Shown piece after piece: positions 23,800-36,655 of a stretch of 64,000 nt of DNA (within the stretch, counting starts at the first letter, position 1; every line of letters starts with the position of its first letter). Below the pieces are notes generated by a model, which did no database searches, was not told the DNA's origin, and was given only the letters and a program-made list of their open reading frames with translations. Source of the stretch: Antedon mediterranea (taxonomy: Eukaryota; Echinodermata; Crinoidea; Comatulida; Antedonidae). The translations under genes and the position numbers were made by a program. The DNA lies in assembly GCF_964355755.1 (NCBI RefSeq), contig NC_092678.1:16466922-16530921 (forward strand). The letters are read 5' to 3'.

Positions 23800-26700
23800 G
23801 GGGTAGTGTTGCTCGAAAGCTCTGCTAACTTTTCTGGCTGTTTACTTTATCGTTTTGATTTAGCTTTTTGCTTTTTATTTTTGTATCTCCATTTAGATCC
23901 AGCCACTGTTACCCACAGCATTGTCATTTTTTCAGTAATTTGCCCTTGGATTTATATATATATTTATAAACCAATCAGGCAAAGAACATTAATTCTAAAC
24001 CGCCCGGTGTTCCGCTGTACCACGCCGAGAATGTTAAAGAGTCGCTATCCAATCGAGTTTGAACAATATACCATGAAAGCCCCAGTGGTCTAATGGTTAG
24101 GACATCTGCATATAAAGCAGGCAGTCCGAGTTCGAGTCTCGGTTGGGGCGACTTTTTCTCATTCTCACAGATTTCCTCATCTTTATTGTTTCAAATTAAT
24201 TAATTAAATTTCAGTATATCACCGGGTTTTTTATAATTAATGTTCTTTGCCTGATTTGTTTATACTGTATTATATTACCGGTATATATTATGTTTAAGCT
24301 CTTAGAGTTGTTCTAATGATGCGACGGAACTCCTTGTGCAATATTAGCTATACTATATAGAATTCTTTTTTACCAAACTTACCTGGAACTGGGCATTTAC
24401 TAGCATCACTGACACACACAGTATGTTTTCCGTTTTCACACTTATGAGCACCAGCCACGCAACCATCGCACTGGCTAGATCCCCCACCATAATGGCAGAC
24501 GCCTGTCTGAGATTCGGTCCATTTGCTGTACCTCATCACAGCTTCTTTTGCATATCTTAGTACTGAAGTTTCTGAAGAAAAAAAAGTACTATAACAATGG
24601 ACAACCTTACTTATTTTGCTAAAACCCTCTTTCTAATAGACAATGTGTGCGTTTCTTTATTACAAAATTACAGAGTTCATTTAGTGGTTTTCCATGGCGA
24701 TCAAGATAGTACAGTATGTAGTCAGTATCGAAAAACCAAGTGCCCGATCACAACGCAACAATTTGTATTTAGGTCAAAGTTTAAAACATTATTGCATTTA
24801 TCCGATAATTATCTGATTTGAATGAGATAATTATCGGTTAATTTTTCTGCAGCGGAATCAGTTAAACCCCGTTTCCACATGAACTTTATCGGTAAATTAT
24901 CGGTTAATGTTTGGCTGCACAAAAACGGTCTTGTGCAGTACGTAAGAACCATGTAATTAGTGTACCGTATTCAAAATCTAACATATGATACTCGCAGATA
25001 GCTGGTAGGATAGCGGTGCAGTCCATTATGTCCCAGTCACCAAGATCAGTACTGACATCTCTTGTATCGTAGACATCTACAAAAGCCGCAGCTCCGCAGT
25101 CTTCAGTCACACTTGTTCCGGGTCTGTTTGGTAGCCATTTTGTAAAAGACGCCGATGACCCGTTTGTCCACTTGAAAGTATCAGTACCCTAGAACATATA
25201 CATTGTTATAACTGAAGTCATAAGGAGTAAAATAAATGACATGTCATGTGATTAATCATAGATTTGTCCTGTCAAAGTTAAGTTACGTCCCACTTCTCGT
25301 GTAGTTAGCACGGCCAGTTCATTACGGTAATTACGAATGACATGGGGTCTGATAGCCATACTCACCCCAACGTTTTTTAGACCAATCCAGTATTTGTATG
25401 GCGAGAGTGCTGGAACGAGGTCGCGAAGAAATTGCTGTTCAAACGTATCTTCAATCATGACTAATTGCGCACTGTCTGCTTCACAGGCCGCCTTTGCTGC
25501 ATCCCAAGTTTCTAGCGTGTCGTTGAACACTTTGTAACACGTTTCTTTGTAAGGTGTGTAACCAGACCGACATAAATCTAGAAGTACAGTGTAAGAGTTA
25601 TAGAGTAATTATAATCAGCCGATTCATGTTTGTAACAATCATATACACACTCTTTTTAACAACGTAACATATCGATCACATGTAAACTTGTATCAACGAA
25701 AGTTGGTTTGGTCGAGGAAGTCATCGTTATGATACACATGTGATCCTGTATCTACAACTTCTCTATGTTACAGGACAAATTGTCGATACCTTACCGATAT
25801 TACAGTCATAATAAACATAATTCTGATTTGATAAGAATGGCTTAATGTTGTGAAAGAAACATTTTTTAGGCGCCTTATGTTTAAAAACAGCCGTTAATTA
25901 CGGCACATGCAATCCTCACAACCTGGAGAGATGCGCCTAATATTCATTTTAACATGGTTAGAATATTATGCAGACAATGTATAACTCTTTCAGATTAAAC
26001 TGACACACTATCGTACACTTACCACCACCACCAACATCTGGTCTGTCCGAATACATAAATTGAAAAGATTTTGTGCAAGAAAGAACTTTAGCGCTATTAG
26101 CAGTCGAGAACCACAACAAATCAGCCACGCCAACAAAGCGACGAGTGCCCGGAGCAGTTTTTCCGTTTTTGTCGATTCCTAGACGTACACGGAAAGTTGG
26201 TTTTGCGGCAATCTGAATGGTTCCAAGCTGTGAAATACATGCGAAATATTACTACGTCTATCTTTGATTTCATTTAGAAAACCCCTCTCGACTTATATCA
26301 TAATTCATTAAAACAGAGAAAGTAAAACACACCACCCAGCGAAATAAAGGCTGTAATAATTGTAAACCTTTTAAATAATAACAAATCTGAAGAGTGAAAA
26401 AATCGATCCCAGCCAAGATCGAATCTGTTATCCTGATGCAGACAGACCTTACACTTCATTAATAAGTATATGAATGTTTCTGAACATGTTACTGAAGGTA
26501 CTACACTGGCCATCCACCTGTTTCCTAATCTTTCAAAATGTATCAGCGCTGTAGGTAAACACCTAACATACTTAAAAGTACTCTTCCAAACCTTATTAAC
26601 CAAGCTGACCGTGGGCCCTACACATAATTGAATCTGGTTTATTGTATAGAATAACTTACATTAAATCGTTTAAATCATTTAGAAAACCCCTGTCGACTTA

Positions 26701-29700
26701 TATCACAAGTCAATAAAACAGAGAAGGTTACATTTCATTAATAGGTACGTTAATGTATTCTGAACTTGTTACACTGAAGGTACTACACTGGCCATCCACC
26801 CGTTTCCTAATCTTTTAAAATGTATCAGCGCTGTAGGTAAACACCTAACATACTTAAAAGTACCCTTCCAGCTGACCGTGGGCCCTAAACATAATTAAAG
26901 CTGGTTGATTGTAGAATAACTTACATTAAATCGAACAGGAGATGGTCCAGGCATGCTTGGGTTTACAGCTGGTGACTGGAACAGCTCTGTGTATTCTGAT
27001 TCAAGTTTAATATATTGCACATTTTTCGACTTCATTATTGTGAAAGTTACATCTACTGCTTTTCCTGTTGAATCGTCATCGTGCCAAATACTAATCAGTA
27101 TTATTACATCATCACTGAAAATAACAACCAATAAATACTATTATGGAAATCAAATTAAAGTGGTACCACAATCACTATATCCCAATACTTATAGGACTTC
27201 AAGAGTGAACATATCTGCCGTAGGCCTACTTAGGGAAAAGGGCTTATCTACAGAAAGTTACTTTTGAGTAAAACGTGTTTTTGTTTTTCATTATAAAAGT
27301 TTCATGTAATATTTTATTTTCAAATGAATATATTTCAAAAGTATATTATTTAAAAATATCTGACATCATTCGATTATTACTGTTTTATTTTGGGGGTCAA
27401 TGTGCAGATAAAGCCTTTTTTTCAAATTATTTATACTTAAAAATGGCGGAAAATACTTCGAAAACATGGCACTTTTGTAGTTATTTTTTTTAGATTTTTG
27501 TTCAAAATTTACCAAAACATTTTGTAACTTTCGTTGAAATAAATTATAAATGCAATTTAGATTAGGTAATTTGTAAAAAGGCTTTTCTCTTGAAAGTATT
27601 AATCTGCCTCATTATAATTTTATATTCATCATACTGTTATCTGATTTTGTCAAAACGTCAAATGCCACGACTCAAATATCAATTGCCGCAACCAAAATGT
27701 CAAACCCAAAAATGTCAAACCCTTATGTAAAAATGGTTACATTTAAAAATCGTCAAACATGAACAATGATTGCCAACGATCAAATACGAAGAATGCAATT
27801 ATTTGCCTATTAAAAAATACACATGACAATTTCTGATAGTGTTCGCTAGTGTTAACTAGTTGAACCATTCTAATTTATCTTATTTCATTCATACAATTCT
27901 TCAATAATAAGAACAATTACTCTTACATTGCTTGTATCTGATACCAAACTTACCCTTTATAAAAGGAATTATTTTCGTATGTTATCTTGAACGTTATCTT
28001 AGGCTTCGGAACTTCATTAATCAGCGTATAAACTGGTACTTCTCCAACCCAGATGTGAGCTTCGTCGCCAATCTGCATTCCAAGTCCTAACCAGTGCTCT
28101 GATCCATTGACCACCGCGTCTGTATCGTCTAGGACAACTTCAATTTCTAACGCCAATATGTTATTGGAAGTATCTGGGTCGTTCACTTCAATAAATCCGT
28201 CGAACTGTGTCACCGACCAGTCTTTAAGGATGTCGAAATCATCATCATTAGCAATGTACTGCGTCTGAGGAGCGTAGTAGCAGAACTCTGTCGAATACGT
28301 ACAGAATAAGGAGTCACTGACATACGAAACGGACACTTTGTTGATACTCCACTGCTCACTTGTCTTGTTAGTCGTGACGTTGTATGGTAGTGTGACTTCA
28401 ATTGCAGGATCAGCGATACCTTTTGGAAACTCAACAATGAGGTTCATATGCACCTTTTGACCAACGTTAACATAAACATTACCATCTGCAGACTGCTCAG
28501 TGATGTTCATCACGAAATGCGGTAGTTTACTGAAAACTGCGTTTGACACTCCTTCTGCGGTGACTAAGCCATTAAATATGTCAGTTAATTCAGCAGTTAT
28601 AGTTAGACGTAAAATAGCTCCAGGTTTTACATCGGCTACAAAGAAATTTTTGTATGAACAATAAATACAGATTTGTTATTGTATATATCTAAAATAATGC
28701 AAATTAGGAAGACATTAAAACTATAATGTTCACTTCAAAGACGATTGGTGTTATATTTCTTGTCAAATACATGCCTTAAACTACGAAAGCATAAGTTTTG
28801 TTAGCACTTGCTGAAGTAATTACGATTTGACACAATGAAGCAATGTAGGCATATACGGTTACCGGAGGGATCTATAGGAACTGTTATAATGTTAGTTGGG
28901 GTCTGCACATTAATTCAAAAAAATACTGTTACAAAAGACTATATATATATATATATACAAATCCAAAGGCAAATTACTGAAAAAATGATAATGCTGTGGG
29001 TATCAGTGGCTGGATTTCAATGGAGATACAAAAAAATATATCAATTTGATAATAAATGTGATCTGATAGGCTAACCACATCAGCTTTATAGGAACAAGGA
29101 TATAGTAATCATTTGGGTTTAACAACTTATAGTGTAAATTAATATTTTGGCTAAACAAATACCAAAAAAAAGATTCGATTAAAATACCATTAACAGTGGA
29201 ATTGATGGTCCCTTCAAATTGAATGTCAGATGAAAATAAACTGTTATTACTAAAAAACAAAGTAATTTCTGATGCAGAGACCAGGGTGACCGTTAAGTTG
29301 CTCTGAAAAATACAATGCTTTCCGTAAGTACATCTGATAGCAAATCTGGCTTTAAAAAAAACAGTTGATTGGTCAAATGAAGAAGAAACCCAGCAATAGG
29401 TAAATATCTTAAGCGGTAATGTAAATAGAATCTCCGAGATTAAAGTCGGCAAAGTCGAATCATTTTTTTATATTATAGAGAAAAGACCTATATCTATTGT
29501 TTGACATACCATTACATTAAGTTATATTTAATGATTTCACTGCTAAAATCACACGTCACACTATTTATTATGACCACAACATTACCCCGCTAACCCGTTA
29601 TTTTGAAAAAAATACAAATGAAAATCATACCGTCATGGTTGAGTCGGTTATTCCGTTTCCTGTTAAAGTCCATATAAAATGATCTGCCGACAGGTCGAAC

Positions 29701-32700
29701 TGAAAAAGATGTTTACTATAAATACCTCCCATTATATCGGTGCTGTATCTAGATTTGCCCAGTATCATAGAAATAGTTGGTAATACGACATCACATGTGT
29801 TTCACATGTTTCCCCTGGTCATATCATAATCAAATATTCCTCTGATACTTGGAAACATATCTGGAAGATACAGCACTGAGAATCGGGTAATAATTACACT
29901 CAACCAGTATTTAGTATACTATAGACATTATGTTCCGCGTATACGTATAGGCTTATGTATCCATGTCGACATACGACACATGAATTCGTAGCTTGTTTCA
30001 TTTGGCCAAATTCATACAGACATGTGATCCGTTGTTCTCAGTAGGCTTACGGTGGATTTTATCGTCTGGCTAACATTTTAGTTCTTTGTTGCTTTAATTA
30101 ACACTTTTTCTCTTGTTAATAGTTTATGTTTATGATAACTCATAACCTACCAGTGTCACTGATGAAATATAATATAGAAATGTGTTTTTAACAATTAAAT
30201 CTTAAAGGTATAGTTAACGTGTAACATTCAATCCATACAAAATGCACAGAAAATCTGGATCACGCGCTGCTAACGTCACACTACACGCACACATTGTGAC
30301 GTACGCGAATTTCAACCATTATATGCGAATTTCACCCATTATATGCGACTACGGAGTTTTCCCATTCTACTTATTCCATAACTCATTATACCATTCATAT
30401 GTATTCTCAACTGAGAATCATCGACGCACAGCTCAACAAAGGTGCAAGTTTTGGAACACTAATAATCGTTATTTCCGATGCTGTAAGTGCATGCAAGTAT
30501 TGCATGAATACAGTACCACAAAAAAAACAACAAAATGGAAAACATTACGTCCAAATAATCACCTTATAGCCGCCGACTTAAATTAAGAATAACCCCCAAA
30601 AAAATTAATATATATATGCCTAGACATTTGATGAAATATAAATTATTGGCATGGTCAGAAACACTGTGTATACTATGTATGTATCTTTTTAGTTAATTAC
30701 CTCCATATTTTCTGCTGTAAGGTTGACGTTAAAGCCTGTTTCTGACGTCAATCCAGCACTCTTCACCAAGAGGTGCGTCTTCACTTCATCTCCAATTCCG
30801 TAATATGTTTTCGAATCTTCTACGATTGCGCTCGCATCCATGCGAGCTGAAAGTATACGTTGCCGGTATTAATATACAATTAGATAATAACAATAAAAAT
30901 AAGAATTATTATACAAATAATTTATTTTTATTTATTTAAAAATTGACTGCACTATTTAACGAGGCATAATTGACCAATACAATTGCAGGTGTATTATAAA
31001 TTTATCTATACGATGGTCTGCTATCAGATTATTTACTTATTTGTAATCTATTACATTTTATATCGTTTTTTAATAGTTGAATGTGTCATCAAAAGGATAT
31101 TGATTAATTTTGTTTGCATAATTATTTCGTTGTGTCCAACCTAATAGTGTGTGTGCAATAATGTGTAAATACAGTTGTTTGAATCTTAATCATATTGTTT
31201 TAAACAGTTATTCATTATTAATTTAAAGCTAGCTTGGTTCATATTAGAAAAATACATCCTCCCGTTGTCTTTCATTTTTTTGCAGAATCCATTACTACAG
31301 AACGGGGAAGATCCGCAAATGTATTCACAATCGCCTCTACTTTGGGTTTATCATTGAAGCAAAACGAAACAATCTGCGCGAAATGCATGTCGGTATTTAA
31401 AGCTAGCCGCTTAAATTATTATAATCGACTTCTCTTTCAGATTTTTACCCGTTTAAAGAAAACAAAAATGATCGAAATATAGGCCCATTTAAGGTTCATT
31501 TTTACAAGAAAAAATGTAGTCTGTAATCCTAATATAGACCATACACAATATGTAGGGAATGCATCTGTTATCAAAATGTACTCGATGGAACTCTTAATCG
31601 CCAATAATATTATAATAAGGTAAACATATCTTATTTCTATCAGGTCATAGTTTAATATGTTACTCTCCAATTCTCCACACTATGCTTTTAAAATATTTCG
31701 TCAATTTAAAATTATTTCGGGAACTGAGTGGACATCGCGTCCATTTTCGTCTTACATTTTTTTGTTCTAAAGAGTGTTTTTACAAGCACATTTGACTTAA
31801 TTGTGAGTATAGGTACAAAAATGTAAATTAAAAATGGGCTCGTTGACCACAACGTGTGCCATTTGTATCTTGACCTACAATTTGTGTTAGCAATTTCATT
31901 TTAATATTAAAATTGAATATTTACTTGTTAAAATATATAATCCTCTTGGAAACATAAGTCGACTATCGCTACTTTCCTTTGATGATACTCCAGTCGTTCT
32001 ATCACCTCGATATATAACCCCGGCGTCGTCTGTCCAGTACAGATAGCTTCCATAGATATCAATCCGAAACGGGTGATTCAGCCCAGTTATAATCGTTCTT
32101 CTGTTAGTTCCGTCGAGGTGAGCTTCCTCAATTAACCTACTGCTGTAATCACACCAATACATCTTTCCATCTTGAGAATAATGAAAAACGAAAATGAGAG
32201 AGAGAGAGAGACGTATATACGATTGAATACTGTACTTGAACACGCCTATTAAGTTTTAACAAAACGATAATTTGAAGCACGTGACCTTTTAGTAGGCGCG
32301 CAAAAATGGGTTATCATGCATTTAGTTCAAATGAAAAAAAGTTCTCAAGAGACTGAATCACAATGTACAACGTAAAAAAAATGTTATAACTCATTGAGAA
32401 AAGGAAAGTGTACTCAACTGTAAGCATAGCTTTGATTATAGGGTCTAACCAACTGTCATACTTTGTGCCTAACGAGTCGAAATATCATTCTGCGCATGCT
32501 CATGTGTTTCTGAAAGTGCGCAGGATTGTCCTTTTACTCGAAAGACGCGTGGCGCATCGTGTAAACGCAAAGTCGCTAATGTCAGGAAGTAAAATAAGAC
32601 GCCGACTCTACTAACATGCAGTACATTGAATTCCAAAGTGATAACCCCACGTACGTACATTTCACATGATTTTGTAGTATCATGCACGAGCAATACAATG

Positions 32701-35700
32701 CTGAGCCAGTACAAGTCACGGATGCGCACACATACACGTAATTGTATTGCCATATGATTATTAATGCCTTGAAATTTATGAGTACCCAATTTTATTTAAT
32801 TGTGATTCATGCTGGTGAAGATATGATTACAAACGTGATTTCGTTAAATCGTGTGTAGACCGCGTAATTTTTGATTGCGCACCGTGAAAACATAACCACA
32901 TCCTTTCCTGGCCATAAGGAATATACTGTGAAAAATTGACATAGCTAGATGAAAGTGATATCAAGACAAAGCCATATACACGTTAGTGTTTACCGACCGA
33001 CCGACATAGTTAACTGTAGATTCGAGTTGCACGCGACTAAAAAAGAAACTTCATCTCAAAAAATTTATGTTAAAATGTATTTAGAAGGGATTAGTTGGTA
33101 CCAATAATTTCACTTTTAAAGAATATGTGTAACATCCATAGCACTTATCAACCACCGCCATGCCTAATTATTATAGGTACGTGGATGACAATATTTCCTT
33201 TAATTTTGCTGTTGTACCTTTTTATATCTGTATTTTATACTATTTTTTTATATACCTGTAGTTTTATATCATTTTTACACTACATACTGTATATTTTTAT
33301 ATAACTTTTAAAACTTATTCTAAGATGTGTTTATGCTGTTTTAAGCATTGAGGAAGAATTTCAAATTATACATTTTTTGACAATAAAGTTATCTTGTATC
33401 TTGTATGAGAATAGACATAGCTTAAATATCAGCCATAATACTTAAAGCATAATATGTTTTTTTTTTCATTAAGCTCTGCAGGCTCAAAAGTTGGTACAAA
33501 TTTATTTTCTAGGTCTGACTATAGTCTACACAGTGACTCATGTTGCAGGTATAAATAAGTAACGTAGCCCGAAATGATCATATTGTTTATAGTAAGCGAC
33601 TTTATGTACAGGCATCAATAATCAGAATTAGAATACTTACTAATAGTCTACATATATTACATACGGTAGTACTATTATATAACTTACATGCATTCATGGT
33701 CATACAGTAACTTACCGGGAACAGCTAAAACAAGTCCGGTTGCGTCTGGTGTACTTGTTACTAACACGGTCCTTGTACTCAAGTCATTTAACTTCGCTCG
33801 CTCTATCCTATCTTTTTCTGTATCAGTCCAGTACAGGTATCTAAGTATAAGTATAATCTATGTTACTACATTAACGTTCTGTTACAAGTAGTTCACATCC
33901 CTTCCACGGATAAAAAATATATTGAAACTTACGAAATTACTGAAGCAGATAAGTGATTTACGAATATGTGAAAAGAAATGTTAATAAATCTTTATTACTT
34001 CCTTTATTGAGTGATATTAATGTAATATTATTACGTTTTTGCTTACAAATCAAAAAGTAAAAATTAATGGATGGAATGTGAAGTTCATAATTGATCTTCC
34101 TCCAACGTGAAAAGAGGTTTACTGTGTAAAGAAGGTGACATTACCCGTTAGATATAGCAAACGTTACTAATAAGAATTGTTCTGTACGTTCAATCCAGAT
34201 GTGTTACCTTAATGCTGCCAGTCTTTCACTAATTTAAATTATGTTACAAGTGGCAGGAGCGGATGTAGGATTTTGATAAAGAGGGGGCCCCAGGAAAAAT
34301 ATTTTTCTAGACGCCCGGAGATAGCATCTGAGGCGTTTTGGCCAGTCGATTCTTGTCATATAATTATCTGAATATAGTGGGTTTTATAGACCATATTTAA
34401 TATAGGCCTTTTTTGGCGCCAATAGCCTAAAGCCTGTTTTCCCGTCGACGAAGCGTTACGACTAGGACTTGCATTAAATTTTCAAATCGTTAAAGTTGAG
34501 AATATATTAACCATAACGATGATCGAGCCGGACCGCAAGTTTTTGCGCGATCGTTAATTTTTCTTGGTTTTTTCGATGTTGCTGTACACATGGACGTGAA
34601 GTTTAGCAAAGCCAATGCCATTCACGCGCAGCCAGCCGGGCCCGTGTGAAAATTGAAAATGTTGACGGGTTTTGATGCTTCAACCCAGCCGGCGCATAAG
34701 ACATGATTTCGCTGATATATTTATCTCGGCTTTACACTAAGACAAACCTTAAATAAAATTATTTTAATTATATTAAAACTTAGTTTTACACTTGTTATTT
34801 TGAAATATCAGACTTTAAAAGTGTACAAAAAACATCGTCGCCTTGTAAAAAAGCAAGAATTGTCAGCGCGTACGTATTTTTTCACAAACTATGATAACGT
34901 AATTTATGAACTAGGCCTATTTGATTGGTCAGTCAGTTCAATTTAAAAAGAAAATTGAAGGTTTTAACGATTTTTAATGTTGATTTCCTGTAAAATCGTT
35001 GATAAAATCGTATGTAAATGGGTGCATAATATATATATATAAATGGGTGCATGATATATATATATATATATATCTCTTCCAAGCTACCTTCTTTGTTTTC
35101 CACTCTTATTCAGACTCCACCCTGGCTCCCTTTGTTATATTTCTTTTATTCCTGTCCACCCAGGCAGCACTTGCCAGCTTTATACTATGACGTTATCCAA
35201 ATTCCTTCACTTGCACTGATGAAGGGCAAGTGTTGCCCGAAAGCTCTGCTAACTTTTCTGGCTGTTTACTTTATCGTTTTGATTTAGCTTTTCGCTTTTT
35301 ATTTTTGTATCTCCATTGAGATCCAGCCACTGATACCCACAGCATTGTCATTTTATATATATATATATATAAATCCAAAGGCAAATTACTGAAAAAAATT
35401 ACAATGCTGTGGGTATCAGTGGCTGGATCTCAATGGAGATACAAAAATAAAAAGCTAAATCAAAACGATAAAGTAAACAGCCAGAAAAGTTAGCAGAGCT
35501 TTCGGGGAAAAATAGCCCTTCATCAGTGCAAGTGTAGGAATTTGGATAACGTCAGAGTATAAAGCTGGCAAGTGCTGCCTGGGTGGACAGGAATAAAAGA
35601 AATATAACAAAGGAAGCCAGGGTGGAGTTTGAATAAGAGTGGAAAACAAAGAAGGTAGCTTGGTAGAGATATAAACAATTTTGGAATGAGACTAAAAAAC

Positions 35701-36622
35701 AGCTTAAATGGTAGTTAATATTGAAACTTAAATTTTGGTAGTCAATGGAATAATTTTACCGATCTGGGAGTATGTTCCTAATGTTAAGTCCAAAAGGTTT
35801 TGTAGTTTTAAGTAGTAATTCCCAGTGGTTTTCTTTGTCTTTGCGAGTTTTGTCGCTCCATTTGACATCGTGGTCTATTGCAATAACTCTGAAATTTGCA
35901 ATCGAGTGACCAGCTGAATTAAAATGTTCGGCTACAGGTTGATCAAGCTTTAATGTTTTGATAGCTGATCTATGTTGTGTCATTCTCATACGGAGAGTTT
36001 TTTTTTGTTTCTCCGACGTACTGTTTGCCACAAATATTACAGTATATGAGATAAATGACGTTTTTGGTTAGACAATTAATTGATTGTCTTATCCGAAAAA
36101 TGCGGCCAGTTTGTTCGCTCTCAAATTTTTCAGTAGAATCAACCAATGAACAAGATTTGCCGCAAAGGTGACTGCCCAAATTTTGGCTGTCATGAGAGTT
36201 AATTTCACTCTTAAATTTGGATCTGACTAATATATCACGAAGGTTGGGAGGTCTACGAAATGCAATAATGGGTGGTTCCGGAAAAACAGTCCTGAGACGT
36301 TCTGTGGACTGTAGAATGGGCATATGTTTCTCAATAATAGCCCGTAATGGAGGCAACCTAGGGTGGTAGGTTGTGAGCAATGGCACTCTGGTCGATTTTT
36401 TTGGCTGACGTGGTTTGTACGTCAGTGTTTGACATCGAGGAATATCTTTTGCTTTCTTTATAGCAGTTTCGATGTATTCCTTCTTGTAATTTCTGTTCCG
36501 GAGATGTCCGGTTAGTTCTTCGGTACGATTCTGAAAATCTAAACCTGAAGAACAGATACGTCTGATACGTAATGCTTGACTGTACGGTATGTTTTTAGTA
36601 CAGTGTCGGGGGTGACAACTGC

Positions 36623-36655
<33 letters not shown>

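Larger units (their letters stand above)
22195..24571 (-). other. Gene B exons 14-17: cysteine-bearing C-terminal tail
   Basis: Exon 14 has six cysteines in about 40 residues ([20 protein letters not shown], then CVSD, SKCP). Exon 15 has two (FACNPS, PSCYVQ). Exon 16 is nearly Cys-free and contains [13 protein letters not shown]. Exon 17 ends in KMKKDCC followed by TAA. I do not recognise the region. The double Cys at the end could pair with another chain; that is a guess. Confidence 0.6.
35040..36620 (-). mobile_element. Penelope-like retroelement, 5' truncated, with inverted terminal repeats
   Basis: Minus-strand coding part (35,756-36,620) is flanked at its 3' end by two copies of the terminal sequence in opposite orientation (35,070-35,355 and 35,375-35,670) around a TA tract. 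Such inverted or tandem pseudo-LTR arrangements are characteristic of Penelope-like elements. The 5' end stops at another TA tract and a G run. The whole sits in intron 3 of gene B and is absent from A. Confidence 0.75.
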
